A stretch of 64,000 nucleotides of DNA from Luteimonas sp. MC1825 (lineage in GTDB: Bacteria; Pseudomonadota; Gammaproteobacteria; Xanthomonadales; Xanthomonadaceae), in assembly GCF_014764385.1 (NCBI RefSeq), contig NZ_CP061714.1:2728001-2792000 (forward strand). The letters are read 5' to 3'. The translations under genes and the position numbers were made by a program. The notes under the pieces are model-generated. The model was not told the origin of the DNA and did no database searches. It worked only from the letters and a program-made list of their open reading frames with translations. Below are positions 38,771-47,743 of this stretch, in pieces (within the stretch, counting starts at the first letter, position 1; the number at the start of each line of letters is the position of its first letter).

Positions 38771-40389
38771 TGGCTGATGCAGCGCGTGTCGACGTCGCCA
38801 TCCTCGGCGGAGGGCTGGCCGGGCTGACACTCGCGCTGCAGCTGCGCCAGGCGGATCCAGGCCTTTCGGTCACGGTGCTGGAACGGCGCAGCCACCCGGC
38901 GCCGGAGGCCGCGTTCAAGGTCGGCGAGTCGACCGTGGAGATCGGCGCGCACTATTTCGCCGAGACCCTGGGCCTGCGCGAGCACCTCGACGCGGCGCAG
39001 ATCCGCAAGTTCGGCTTCCGGTTCTTCTTCTCCGACGGGCGCCGCGACATCGACCGCTGCACCGAAATCGGCGTCAGCCAGCTGTTGCCGACGCCCTCCT
39101 GGCAGATCGACCGCGGCCGCTTCGAAAACATGCTTGGCGAGCGCGCGGGCGCGCTGGGCGTCGATTTCCGCGATGGCGCCATGGTGCGCACGGTGGCACT
39201 GGGCGAAGGCGACGGCGACCACCGCATCACCTGGACCACCGGCAGCGACACGCACTCGCTGCACGCGCGCTGGGTGGTCGACGCCAGCGGCCGCGCGGCG
39301 ATCCTCAAGCGCCAGCTGGGCCTGGCCGAAGCCAACGGCCATGACGCCAACGCCGCCTGGTGGCGCGTGGACGGCATCATCGACCCGAACGACTGGTCCG
39401 ACGATCCCGAATGGCGCGCGCGTTGCACGCCGCCCGACCGCTGGCGCTCGACCAACCACATGTGCGGCCCGGGCTACTGGTTCTGGCTGATCCCGCTGGC
39501 CTCGGGCGCGCACTCGCTGGGCATCGTCTGCGACGCCGGCATGCATCCGCTCGACGGCATGGACACCCACGCCAAGGCGATGGACTGGCTGCGCCGCCAC
39601 CAGCCACGCGTCGCCGATTCGCTGGATGCGGCCGGCAACGCGCTGATGGACTTCCGCTTCCTGCGCCATTTCTCGCACGGCTGCCGCCAGGTGTTCGGCG
39701 AGCGCTGGGCGCTGACCGGCGAGGCGGGCCTGTTCCTGGATCCGTTCTACTCGCCCGGCAGCGACTTCATCGCCATCGCCAACAGCTACATCACCGACCT
39801 GGTGGTGCGCGACCGCGCGGGCGATGCGTTCATGCAGCACGCCAAGCTGTACGAGCAGCTGTATTTCTCGTTCTATGCCAATACCATGACGCTCTACCAG
39901 GACCAGTACCCGCTGTTCGGCGACGAGCAGGTGATGCCGGTCAAGGTGATCTGGGACTACACCTTCTACTGGGCGCTGCTGGCGCCGGTGTTCTTCGCCG
40001 GGCGCATCGCCGACATCCCGATGTATGCGCGGCTGCGCCCGTTGTTCGAGCGCTGCAGCGCGCTCAACGCCGCGCTGCAGCCGCTGCTGCGCGAGTGGGG
40101 CGAGCGCAACGGCCCGGCGGCGACGGCCGGCCCCGGACGCCAGCTCGACCAGTACCTGATCGACTGGTTCCGCGAACTCAACCGCAGCCTGTGCGACCAG
40201 CTCGACGACGCCGCGTTCGACGCGCGCATCGCCGCCAACATCGAGCGCATGGGCGAGCTGGCCGCGGAGATCCTCGCGCAGGCGCGGCGCTCGCATCCCG
40301 GCATCGGCGACCATGGCCTGCAGGCGCTGCTGGCGCCGTCACCCGCCGGCGAAACGCTGCTCGCACCCGCCTGGTACGGCGCCGCCTGA
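38770..40389 (+). CDS. Flavin-dependent halogenase-like protein of the pigment cluster
   Basis: A 539-residue FAD protein. The dinucleotide fold GGGLAG is at about 13-18, GEST at 52-55, and WFWLIP at 237-242 matches the WxWxIP motif of flavin halogenases. Lys 80 in IRKFGFRFFF occupies the region of the catalytic Lys in halogenases. Xanthomonadins are brominated aryl polyenes, so this enzyme is a good candidate for halogenating the aryl head or the chain. The second half (300-539) is longer than in tryptophan halogenases. It overlaps the glycosyltransferase gene by one base. Confidence 0.82.
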   Translation: MADAARVDVAILGGGLAGLTLALQLRQADPGLSVTVLERRSHPAPEAAFKVGESTVEIGAHYFAETLGLREHLDAAQIRKFGFRFFFSDGRRDIDRCTEIGVSQLLPTPSWQIDRGRFENMLGERAGALGVDFRDGAMVRTVALGEGDGDHRITWTTGSDTHSLHARWVVDASGRAAILKRQLGLAEANGHDANAAWWRVDGIIDPNDWSDDPEWRARCTPPDRWRSTNHMCGPGYWFWLIPLASGAHSLGIVCDAGMHPLDGMDTHAKAMDWLRRHQPRVADSLDAAGNALMDFRFLRHFSHGCRQVFGERWALTGEAGLFLDPFYSPGSDFIAIANSYITDLVVRDRAGDAFMQHAKLYEQLYFSFYANTMTLYQDQYPLFGDEQVMPVKVIWDYTFYWALLAPVFFAGRIADIPMYARLRPLFERCSALNAALQPLLREWGERNGPAATAGPGRQLDQYLIDWFRELNRSLCDQLDDAAFDARIAANIERMGELAAEILAQARRSHPGIGDHGLQALLAPSPAGETLLAPAWYGAA

Positions 40390-40410
40390 TCTCCGCATCC
40401 CAGGACCACC

Positions 40411-41682
40411 ATGCACCACAGCCCCCTGCTCCTGCAGCTCGTGATCATCCTCGCCACCGCGCGCGCCTGCGGCCTGCTGCTGCGCCATGTGGGCCAGCCG
40501 CCGGTGATCGGCGAGATGGCGGCCGGCCTGCTGCTGGGGCCGATCGTGTTCGGCGCCTGGTTTCCTGACATCCACGCGGTGGTGTTCGCGCGGGAGTCGC
40601 TCCCGGGCCTGTCCTCGCTCGCCGAGCTCGGGCTGGTGTTGTTCATGTTCATCGTCGGCGTGGAGTTGCGCGCACCCAATGGCGTGCGTGCGCAGCTGCG
40701 TTCCGCGGGCCTTGTAGGCGTAGCCAGCGTGCTGGTACCGATGGCGCTCGGCTTCGCCGCCGCGCCCTGGCTGCACGCCTACGCCCCGCCGGGCGTCGGG
40801 TTCTTCCCCTTCGCACTGTTCATGGCGGCGGCGATGTCGATCACCGCCTTCCCGATCCTGGCGCGCATCCTGAAGGAACGCGCCATGACCCACACGCCAC
40901 TCGGTCGGCTGGCGCTGAGCGGCGCGGCGATCGCCGACGTGCTGGCCTGGGTGATGCTGGCGCTGGTGGTGGCCATGGTCGGTGCCGGCGACGGCTATGC
41001 CGGATTCATCCGCACCACGGTTGGCCTGGCGCTGATGGCGGTACTGGTGTTCGGCGTGCTGCGTCCGCTGTACGGCTGGCTGCTGCGCACCCACGCCGCC
41101 GATGGCGTGCCGTCGCTGATGGTGCTGGCGGCGCTGCTGATCGGCGCCTTCGCCTGCGCCGCGGTCACCGAATGGCTGGGCGTGCACGCGGTCTTCGGCG
41201 CGTTCCTGTTCGGTGCGTGCCTGCCGCGAGACGATCGCCTGCTGAGGTCGCTGATCGACCGCGTGGAGTACCTGGCGATCGTGGTACTGATGCCGATCTT
41301 CTTTGCCCTGGCCGGGCTCAACACCACCCGTGACGCGTTCGTGGGTGCGGGCCTCGGCGCGATGGCGCTGATCCTGGCAGTCGCGGTGCTCGGCAAGGTG
41401 CTGGGCGGGGCGATCGGCGCGCGACTTTCCGGCCACGGCTGGCGCGAGAGCTTCGCGGTGGGATCGCTGATGAACGCGCGGGCGCTGATGGAACTCATCG
41501 TGATGAAGGTCGGCCTCGACGCCGGCATCATCGGCCCGGACCTGTTCACCATGCTGCTGGTCATGGCCATCCTGACCACCGTCATGACCGGGCCACTGCT
41601 CAGCCTGTCGCTGGGGCGGCGCGCCCCGTCCATTGCCGCTGATGGCACGGTGCCGGTGGCGGACCGGTCGACCCCCGGCTGA
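40411..41682 (+). CDS. CPA2-type cation/proton antiporter
   Basis: A 423-residue membrane protein with about 12 transmembrane segments and the family motifs GQPPVIGEMAAGLLLGP and FMFIVGVELR; the core half contains ITAFPILARIL. It is related to KefB/C-type and Na+/H+ antiporters but has no TrkA-N or USP domain. It exchanges protons for K+ or Na+ at the inner membrane. It follows the halogenase gene by 21 bases on the same strand and so is probably in the pigment operon, which is an unusual place for it. Confidence 0.88.
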   Translation: MHHSPLLLQLVIILATARACGLLLRHVGQPPVIGEMAAGLLLGPIVFGAWFPDIHAVVFARESLPGLSSLAELGLVLFMFIVGVELRAPNGVRAQLRSAGLVGVASVLVPMALGFAAAPWLHAYAPPGVGFFPFALFMAAAMSITAFPILARILKERAMTHTPLGRLALSGAAIADVLAWVMLALVVAMVGAGDGYAGFIRTTVGLALMAVLVFGVLRPLYGWLLRTHAADGVPSLMVLAALLIGAFACAAVTEWLGVHAVFGAFLFGACLPRDDRLLRSLIDRVEYLAIVVLMPIFFALAGLNTTRDAFVGAGLGAMALILAVAVLGKVLGGAIGARLSGHGWRESFAVGSLMNARALMELIVMKVGLDAGIIGPDLFTMLLVMAILTTVMTGPLLSLSLGRRAPSIAADGTVPVADRSTPG

Positions 41683-41689
41683 TCCCGTC

Positions 41690-41745
41690 GGTCAGCGCAC
41701 GCCGGTCAGGGCGCGCTGGTCACGATGCGCTGGTCAGGGCGCGGG
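41690..41745. repeat. Four imperfect 14-bp tandem repeats
   Basis: The unit GGTCAGGGCGCGCT, with variants, appears four times in a row in the gap between the convergent antiporter and lipoprotein genes. The last copy overlaps the lipoprotein stop. It may be a tandem duplication with no function, or a binding region. Confidence 0.75.
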
Positions 41746-42210
41746 GGTCGGTGCCACCGGCGCCTGCAGCGGCGGCGGGTTTGGCACGTAGATCGCCACG
41801 CCGCGGCCCAGCTTCTGGCGCGGACTGATGCTGACTCCGATCCCGGCGCTGGTGTGGCTGCTGCCACCGAAACGCCCGCCGCCGGCGCCCACGCTCACGC
41901 CCCTGCCGCCATGGCCGTCGGCGGTGCCCTGGAACAGGATGCCGTTGGCGCCCAGCGATGCGGCCTCCTCGCGCAGCTTGCGCAGCACCGCATTGGTCTT
42001 GTTCTGCTCGCCGTAGGTCAATGCCCCACTGCTGGTTTCCAGGATCGCGACCTCCTCGAACGCCACCGGCGGCGCGCCGTAGTACACGCGGACCTGGGCG
42101 GGATCGATCGGCGCGCGCGGCGTGCCGGTGAGGATGTGCGAGGACGCGCAGCCGGCCAGCAGCAACACGGCGCTGGCAGCGGCGAAGCGGAATGCGTGTG
42201 TGGCGGTCAT
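41734..42210 (-). CDS. Putative outer-membrane lipoprotein
   Basis: A 158-residue protein with a lipoprotein signal peptide ending LLLAGCASS (lipid Cys at 21). The mature region has VRVYYGAPPVAFEEVAILETSS, then an alpha helix with KTNAVLRKLREEAASLGANGILF resembling small stress-lipoproteins of the RcsF/YbjQ type, then a Gly-rich loop and a Pro/Ala-rich tail. No specific function is assigned. It lies downstream of the minus-strand pigment block with a 96-base gap and may be a passenger. Confidence 0.7.
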   Translation of the reverse strand: MTATHAFRFAAASAVLLLAGCASSHILTGTPRAPIDPAQVRVYYGAPPVAFEEVAILETSSGALTYGEQNKTNAVLRKLREEAASLGANGILFQGTADGHGGRGVSVGAGGGRFGGSSHTSAGIGVSISPRQKLGRGVAIYVPNPPPLQAPVAPTPAP

Positions 42211-42306
42211 GGCGGCACCTGCGCGGGCGATGGATGGAAATCATCCGCCGGCGATGATGAACCCTGCGTCAGCGGGCCGCAGGATGCGGTCGCCGGCCTC
42301 CGTCGC

Positions 42307-43047
42307 TCAGCCCATGCCGCCGTTGACGCCGATCACCTGGCCGGTGACGTAGCTGGCCGCCTCCGAGCACAGGAATGCGATCACCGCCGCCACTTCGTCC
42401 GGGGTACCGGCACGTCCCGCGGGCACCATCTGCTTTACCAGCTCCGGCGCGAACGCGGCCTCGGCCATGCGTCCCGCGATCACGCCCGGCGCGACCACGT
42501 TGACGGTGATGTTGCGCGACGCCATCTCGCGCGCCAGCGATTTCGACGCGCCATGCAGGGCGGCCTTGGCCGCGGCGTAGTTGGCCTGGCCACGGTTGCC
42601 GAGCACCGCGGCGACGCTCGACACGCTGACGATGCGCCCCCAGCGCGTCCGCGCCATGGGCAGCAGCAGCGGCTGGGTGACGTGGAAGAAGCCGTGCAGC
42701 GAGACGTCGATGACGCGCTTCCACTGCGCGTCGGACATGCCCGCCATCGGTGCGTCGTCGTGGATGCCGGCGTTGTTGACCAGCACCTGGACGGGGCCGC
42801 CGGCGAGCAGGCCGTCGATCGCGGCGCGCGTGGCGTCGCCGTCGGCAACGTCGAAGGCGACCGCGTCGGCACTGCCGCCTGCTTCTCGGATCGCATCCGC
42901 CACCGCCTGCGCACGCGCGAGGTTGGCATTGCCGTGCACGACCACGTGCAGGCCGGCCGCGGCCAGCTGCCGGCAGATCGCGCCGCCGAGGTCGCCGCTG
43001 CCGCCGGTGACCAGCGCGCGACGTGGAGCGTGGTTGGATGTGTTCAT
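42307..43047 (-). CDS. 3-oxoacyl-ACP reductase (FabG-like) of the pigment cluster
   Basis: A 246-residue short-chain dehydrogenase with TGGSGDLGG (14-22), NNAG (91-94), the Ser in SVSSVAAV (near 143-144) and the YxxxK pair Tyr 157/Lys 161. It reduces the beta-keto group after each condensation, using NADPH. It is the last core gene of the minus-strand block, seven bases after the dehydratase gene. A GATAAT hexamer sits six bases before its ATG and could give an additional leaderless transcript. Confidence 0.9.
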   Translation of the reverse strand: MNTSNHAPRRALVTGGSGDLGGAICRQLAAAGLHVVVHGNANLARAQAVADAIREAGGSADAVAFDVADGDATRAAIDGLLAGGPVQVLVNNAGIHDDAPMAGMSDAQWKRVIDVSLHGFFHVTQPLLLPMARTRWGRIVSVSSVAAVLGNRGQANYAAAKAALHGASKSLAREMASRNITVNVVAPGVIAGRMAEAAFAPELVKQMVPAGRAGTPDEVAAVIAFLCSEAASYVTGQVIGVNGGMG

Positions 43048-43054
43048 GCGCGGA

Positions 43055-43504
43055 TTATCGCGGCATCGCCGCGGCGTCCGCGAGCATCACCGCCGCGCGC
43101 CCCTCGGCCAGCAGCACGCCGGCATGGTGGATGCGGAACGCGTACTGCTGGCTGGCCTCGCCTTCCATCAGCAGCTCGGCCTCGCACTCCAGCGCGCCGG
43201 CCAGGTGATCGATGCGGGCGCAGTGGAGCTCCACGCCGCGCAGCGCGACCAGCATGCCGGCGCGCGCGGCATCGCCACAGGATGCGCGCGCGCGCAGGCC
43301 GCCGTGCACCGCCATCGCCTGCGCGCCGTACTCGCACAGGTGCACCGCGCGCAGCATGTCGCCGCTGCGCAGCGGATGCGCGGGATCGCGGTGGTTGCCG
43401 GCGCGCAGGCGGATGCGGGTGGCGTCGAAGTCGAGCACTTCGTCCCACAGGCACATGGCGCCCTGGTGCGGGATGAGCGCGAGGATCTCCTGGCGCGTGA
43501 TCAC
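43055..43504 (-). CDS. Beta-hydroxyacyl-ACP dehydratase-like protein, aryl polyene type
   Basis: A 149-residue hotdog-fold protein starting at GTG 43504, which overlaps the exporter stop as GTGA. The sequence ILALIPHQGAMCLWDEV resembles the FabZ IPHRxPxxL active-site His region (His 13). It would remove water from the 3-hydroxyacyl chain. The cluster also has a second, shorter hotdog protein (47448-47726), and the two may form a heterodimer as in other aryl polyene systems. Confidence 0.8.
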   Translation of the reverse strand: MITRQEILALIPHQGAMCLWDEVLDFDATRIRLRAGNHRDPAHPLRSGDMLRAVHLCEYGAQAMAVHGGLRARASCGDAARAGMLVALRGVELHCARIDHLAGALECEAELLMEGEASQQYAFRIHHAGVLLAEGRAAVMLADAAAMPR

Positions 43505-45828
43505 CGGCGCGCCTCCGCCGGCGCGTGGCGCGACACCAGCAACGCAAGCACGAAGTTGGACAGCACGCCGAGCGCGACCGTGCTGCCGATCGCGCGCAGC
43601 ACCGGGATCGACGACAGCGCCAGCAGGCTGAACACCAGCAGGGTCATCAGGCTGCACACCACCACCGCGTGCAGGGTGCGCAGCTGGTCGGCGCGGTCGT
43701 CACCGGCATGCTCGAAGAACAGCGCGTAATCGAGGCCAAGGCCGGCGGCGAGGATCAGCGCCACCAGGTGGAACAGGTTGAGTTCCACGCCCAGACCGCG
43801 CAGCACCGCCAGCACCACCAGCGTGGTCAGCGCCATCGGCAGCAGCACGCGTATGACGCGCCTGGGCGAGCGCAGCGCGATCCACACCGTCGCCGCGAGC
43901 AGCAGCGCGGCGATCGCCAGCGCGGCCAGCACGCGGCCGCGGTACTCGGCGACCAGCGATTCGGACGCGGCCTTCATGTCGAGCAGCTCGCCGCCGGCGT
44001 CGGCCGCCACGCGCGCCACGGCGGCCGGATCGGCCAGGCCGCTCAGCGACACCAGCGCCGTGGCGCCGGCTTCGCCTTCCAGCAGCAGGCCGTCCACGCT
44101 GCCAGCCAACGGCGTACCGCGCAGGTCGGCGGCGCGCAGCGGTGGCGCGGTGCGTGCGTGTTCGACATCGGCCAGGAACGGCGCAAAGGCGTCCTCGCGG
44201 AACGGCGAATCCCGCAGCGCGGTCGCCAGCGCGGCCTGCAGCGTGGGCGGGTCCGGCAGGCGCGCCTGGCGTGCGCGCTGCGTGGCCGCGGACGGCAGGT
44301 AACGCGCCGCGCTGTCGTAGCCGTCGATCGCACCCGACGCCACCAGCGCATCCAGCCGCGGGTGGATGGCTTCGGCCGCGGCCAGCGCGGCATCGCCATC
44401 GGCGCCGCGCAACACCAGCACGTAGCGCACGTCGGGTGCGCCGAGCTCGTCGCGCAGCCGGGTGTCGAGCGCCATTGCGTCATCGGGCACCGGCGTCAGG
44501 CGCGAGAGGTCGTTTTCCCAGAATGGCGTGCGCACGGTCGCCAGCACCGCGACGCAGGCGATGGCCAGTACCAGCAGCGACCAGCGCGGGCGCGGCAGGC
44601 GGTTGATGCCTCGCCACAGCGCCTGCACGCGGGGGAAGTCGGCTGTGTCGCGCGGCGACGGGTCGACCAGCGGCGGCAGGCCGTAGCGCGTGGCCAGCGC
44701 CGCGGCCGCGAGCGCGGCAATGGTGAACACCGCCAGCTGGCGCAGGCCGTCGACGCCGGAGAACAGGAACGTCAGGTACGAGATGCAGGTGGCGATGACG
44801 CCGGTGGCCAGCGTCGGCCACAGCTGGCGCACGTTGCGCTGCGGGGTGAGGCCGGCGCGCTGGTGGCTGAAGAAGTGGATCGGATAGTCCTGCACCACGC
44901 CGATCAGGGTGAAGCCGAACGCCACGGTGATGCCGTGCACGGCCTCGAACATCAGCGCCACGGCACCCAGCCCGGCGAGCCCGGCGGTGGCCAGCGGCAG
45001 CACGCCGAGCAGCGGCACGCGCCAGCTGCGATACGCGACCAACAGCAGCAGGATCAACGCGATGCTGTCGATCGCGCCGATCCACTGCGCCTCGCGCGCG
45101 GTGCGGCCGCCGATCTCGACCGAGAACGCGCCCGGGCCGGTCATGCGCAGCTGCGACGGTGCGCCGCCGCGGGCGGCGTCGAACGCGGCATACACCGCGT
45201 CGTACGCGCGCTGCTGGCCGGTGGGATCGAAGCCGCCGGCGTGGGTCTGCGCCAGCAGCAGAGCCTCGCTGCCGGCGCGGTCGAACCACACGCCGTGGAT
45301 CCGCGACGGCGCCGCGGCCGGCTGCCAGGCCTCGGCCACCTTCAGCAGCTCCAACGTGGGATCGGACGGCAGCAGCGGCTCGATCATGGCAGCGACCGGC
45401 GAGCCGAGATCCTGCAGGCGTTCGTCGAGCTGCTCGGCAAGGTACGCGGCGTCCAGCGGCTGCGTATCGAAGCCGGGTGTCAGCAGGTAGCGGTAGGCGC
45501 GCAACGATTCCGGGATGGCATCGAGGTTGGCATCGCCGCCGTTGGCGACGAACTCGAAGTCGTCATTGGCGGCAAGCGTGGCCGCCAGTGCCTGCGACTG
45601 CGCGGCCAGCGCTTCGGGGTCGTCGCCCGACAGCGACAGCAGCAGCAGGCGCGTGCCGGGGCCGTCACCGAGTTCGTCGATCAGGAGCTTCTGCGCGGGC
45701 GTGCGCGGCTCCGGCATGAAGCGGCGCAGGTCGCCGCTCAGCGTGAGCTGCTGGCCCACCACCCAGCCGGCAAGCGCCAGCGCCGCCAGCCACAGCAGGG
45801 CCAGCGCGGTGCGGCGCGCGGGCGTCAT
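43501..45828 (-). CDS. MMPL/RND-type exporter
   Basis: A 775-residue membrane protein with the MMPL architecture: a TM, a large periplasmic loop (about 30-245), about five more TMs (250-390), then a second repeat of loop (about 430-620) and TMs (630-770). The segment FTLIGVVQDYPIHFFSHQRAG and its second-half match GLDYALFFEHAGDD carry the proton-path Asp residues. It probably moves the finished pigment-lipid out of the inner membrane. Its start overlaps the LolA-like gene by four bases, and its stop overlaps the dehydratase start. Confidence 0.88.
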   Translation of the reverse strand: MTPARRTALALLWLAALALAGWVVGQQLTLSGDLRRFMPEPRTPAQKLLIDELGDGPGTRLLLLSLSGDDPEALAAQSQALAATLAANDDFEFVANGGDANLDAIPESLRAYRYLLTPGFDTQPLDAAYLAEQLDERLQDLGSPVAAMIEPLLPSDPTLELLKVAEAWQPAAAPSRIHGVWFDRAGSEALLLAQTHAGGFDPTGQQRAYDAVYAAFDAARGGAPSQLRMTGPGAFSVEIGGRTAREAQWIGAIDSIALILLLLVAYRSWRVPLLGVLPLATAGLAGLGAVALMFEAVHGITVAFGFTLIGVVQDYPIHFFSHQRAGLTPQRNVRQLWPTLATGVIATCISYLTFLFSGVDGLRQLAVFTIAALAAAALATRYGLPPLVDPSPRDTADFPRVQALWRGINRLPRPRWSLLVLAIACVAVLATVRTPFWENDLSRLTPVPDDAMALDTRLRDELGAPDVRYVLVLRGADGDAALAAAEAIHPRLDALVASGAIDGYDSAARYLPSAATQRARQARLPDPPTLQAALATALRDSPFREDAFAPFLADVEHARTAPPLRAADLRGTPLAGSVDGLLLEGEAGATALVSLSGLADPAAVARVAADAGGELLDMKAASESLVAEYRGRVLAALAIAALLLAATVWIALRSPRRVIRVLLPMALTTLVVLAVLRGLGVELNLFHLVALILAAGLGLDYALFFEHAGDDRADQLRTLHAVVVCSLMTLLVFSLLALSSIPVLRAIGSTVALGVLSNFVLALLVSRHAPAEARR

Positions 45829-46556
45829 TGCGTGCCGGCGCCGGGCTGGCGGCAGAGCGCGGCCAGCGTCGCCGCGTCGGCACCCACGCCAGCCGAACGC
45901 GCCGCGCCCGCCAGCAGCGTGCGCTGCAGCTCGCCATCGATCGGCCGCGTCTCGATGCAGCGCAGCTCCGCGCCGCGGCCGCGCAGGGTGATGTCGCGCA
46001 GCGTGGCAGCCAACGCGGGGTCACGCGGCGCAAGCACCAGCGTCCAGTCCTCGCGGCTCCCGCTCGCCGTGGTGCGGTAACTCTGCCCCAGCGCCGCGGT
46101 GTCGCCGCCCAGCAGCGCGCCGAAGCTGGCCTGCAGCCCGGCAAGTTCGGGCGCGCGCGACAGCGCGAAGCTGCGCGGCGCGCGGCTGCCGCGCACGATG
46201 GTGGCGCGGCCGCCGCGGATGGTGGTGGTCTCGACGTACGGCGCGCGGACCTCGCGTACCAGCGTGTCGGCGTCGGGGCGCGCGTAGACGCCCTCGATGC
46301 GCAGCGGGGCCTTCAGCATCGCCGAACCGCGCACCTCCACGAACGGCGTGCGCATCGGCGCCGGCCGTGCCAGCCGCGCCAGGATCCAGGCGCTATCGAC
46401 CGCCGCCGGCTGCGCGAAGCACGGCAGTGCCGGGAGCAGCGCGCACGCCGCCAGCAGCAGCAGCGTCCACCGGCGCGTCGGGCGCGGCGTCGCGCCCGGG
46501 CCCGGTGCCGGGCGCGGGATCGGGCGTGGTGTCTTGCAGGCTTCGATCGTGCTCAC
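45825..46556 (-). CDS. LolA-like outer-membrane carrier protein
   Basis: A 243-residue protein with an internal signal-like segment RRWTLLLLAACALLPALPCFAQ (about 27-48), then a LolA-like beta domain with VEVRGSAMLKAPLRIEG and RRSFAL-type strands. It would carry hydrophobic pigment-lipid across the periplasm to the outer membrane. The signal peptide must be kept, so the start is pushed to GTG 46556. That makes its first 55 codons overlap the end of the acyltransferase gene by 164 bases in another frame, which is unusual. The start is therefore uncertain. Confidence 0.7.
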   Translation of the reverse strand: MSTIEACKTPRPIPRPAPGPGATPRPTRRWTLLLLAACALLPALPCFAQPAAVDSAWILARLARPAPMRTPFVEVRGSAMLKAPLRIEGVYARPDADTLVREVRAPYVETTTIRGGRATIVRGSRAPRSFALSRAPELAGLQASFGALLGGDTAALGQSYRTTASGSREDWTLVLAPRDPALAATLRDITLRGRGAELRCIETRPIDGELQRTLLAGAARSAGVGADAATLAALCRQPGAGTQ

Positions 46557-47451
46557 GGTCGCCCCAGAAGTCGTAGAAGTTGAACCAGTTGAATGGCGCA
46601 TCGCGGACATGATGTTCAAGGCGCGATGCGTAACGCGCGATGAGCGCCGGCAGCGCGGTGGCACGCTCGCGCCGCGGGATGGCCAGGCCGTCGGAAAAGG
46701 TTTCGAACACGAGGTCGTAGCGCGCGCCGCCGCGGTACAGGCCGAAGGCGAGCTGCACCGGCACCCCAAGCACCGCGGCCAGCTGCCACGGCGCCAGCGG
46801 GAACTGGGCCTCCGTGCCGAGGAAGCATGCCGGCAGTGACGGCTCGCCCGGCTGGGTGCGGTCGACCAGCAGCGCGATCACCGCGCCCTCGGCGGCCGCC
46901 CGCTGGATCTCGAACATGATCGCCGGACCGCCCTGGCTGGCATCGATCACCGACGACGCGATCTGCGGGTTGAGCGCGTCGAGCAGCGCGGTGACCGCGG
47001 GGCTGTGCGCCTTGTCCAGCACCACCCGGATCTGCACATCCGGGCGCTGCCGGCCCAGTACGCGCAACACCTCGAAGCTGCCGAGGTGCGAGCCGAACAG
47101 CAGCAGGCCCTGGCCGCGGTCGAGCACCTCGTGCAGGGGCCCCAGCCCGCTGATGCCGATGTCGAAGCGGCGCGTATCGCCCACCAGCAGGAACAGGCGG
47201 TCGAGGATCGTGGCGGCAAACGTATGGATATGGCGCGCCACATCGCGCAACCGCGCCGGCCGGCCCAGTGCCCGCGTCAGATAGGCGCGCGAGTCACGGC
47301 GTTCCTCGCGCCGGCGCAGCAGGAAGTACAGGGTGATCGGATACAGCAGCAGCCGCGCCGGTCCGCGCCCGCCGCGGCGGCTGATGGCGCTCAGCAGCCG
47401 CAGGGCCACGCGGCCCCCGCCTTCGCTGCGCTGCTTCCAGTGGCGGGTCAT
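46393..47451 (-). CDS. LpxL/HtrB-type acyltransferase of the pigment cluster
   Basis: A 352-residue acyltransferase with the H(x)4E catalytic motif SHLGSFE (His 122, Glu 127) and the downstream LLVDRTQPGE and NWFNFYDFWGD segments typical of late lipid-A acyltransferases. Here it probably transfers the polyene acyl chain onto its lipid or glycolipid carrier. The conserved part ends near residue 300; the Pro/Ala-rich tail of about 50 residues overlaps the next gene. Its ATG overlaps the stop of the small dehydratase gene (ATGA). Confidence 0.82.
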   Translation of the reverse strand: MTRHWKQRSEGGGRVALRLLSAISRRGGRGPARLLLYPITLYFLLRRREERRDSRAYLTRALGRPARLRDVARHIHTFAATILDRLFLLVGDTRRFDIGISGLGPLHEVLDRGQGLLLFGSHLGSFEVLRVLGRQRPDVQIRVVLDKAHSPAVTALLDALNPQIASSVIDASQGGPAIMFEIQRAAAEGAVIALLVDRTQPGEPSLPACFLGTEAQFPLAPWQLAAVLGVPVQLAFGLYRGGARYDLVFETFSDGLAIPRRERATALPALIARYASRLEHHVRDAPFNWFNFYDFWGDREHDRSLQDTTPDPAPGTGPGRDAAPDAPVDAAAAGGVRAAPGTAVLRAAGGGR

Positions 47452-47726
47452 GCCGCCACCACCTCACCGGTGGCGACCAGCACGTCGCCGGCCAGCACGC
47501 GGAAGCGCCAGCGCGGCGCCGCGCCATCGAACACCACCGTCGCCGCGACCCCCGGCAGCAAGGGTGCGAGGAACTTGACCTGCGGCAGGCGCAGCGCCCC
47601 CAGGGGCACGTGCCCGTGTTCGATGGCGGCCAGCACGTGGTCGAGGATCACCACGCCGGGCACCAGGGGGTTTCCGGGGAAGTGCCCCGGCAGGCACGGA
47701 TGGGTGGGCGCGACGACGAACTGCAT
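47448..47726 (-). CDS. Small hotdog dehydratase of the pigment cluster
   Basis: A 92-residue FabA/FabZ-like hotdog protein with the motif PGHFPGNPLVPGVVILDH (catalytic-type His 15). Alone it is shorter than FabZ (about 150), so it probably works as a subunit of a heteromeric dehydratase with the 149-residue protein at 43055. It overlaps the following acyltransferase gene by four bases and lies 17 bases from the upstream one. Confidence 0.78.
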   Translation of the reverse strand: MQFVVAPTHPCLPGHFPGNPLVPGVVILDHVLAAIEHGHVPLGALRLPQVKFLAPLLPGVAATVVFDGAAPRWRFRVLAGDVLVATGEVVAA

Positions 47727-47743
47727 GGCGTGGCGGGATGCGC

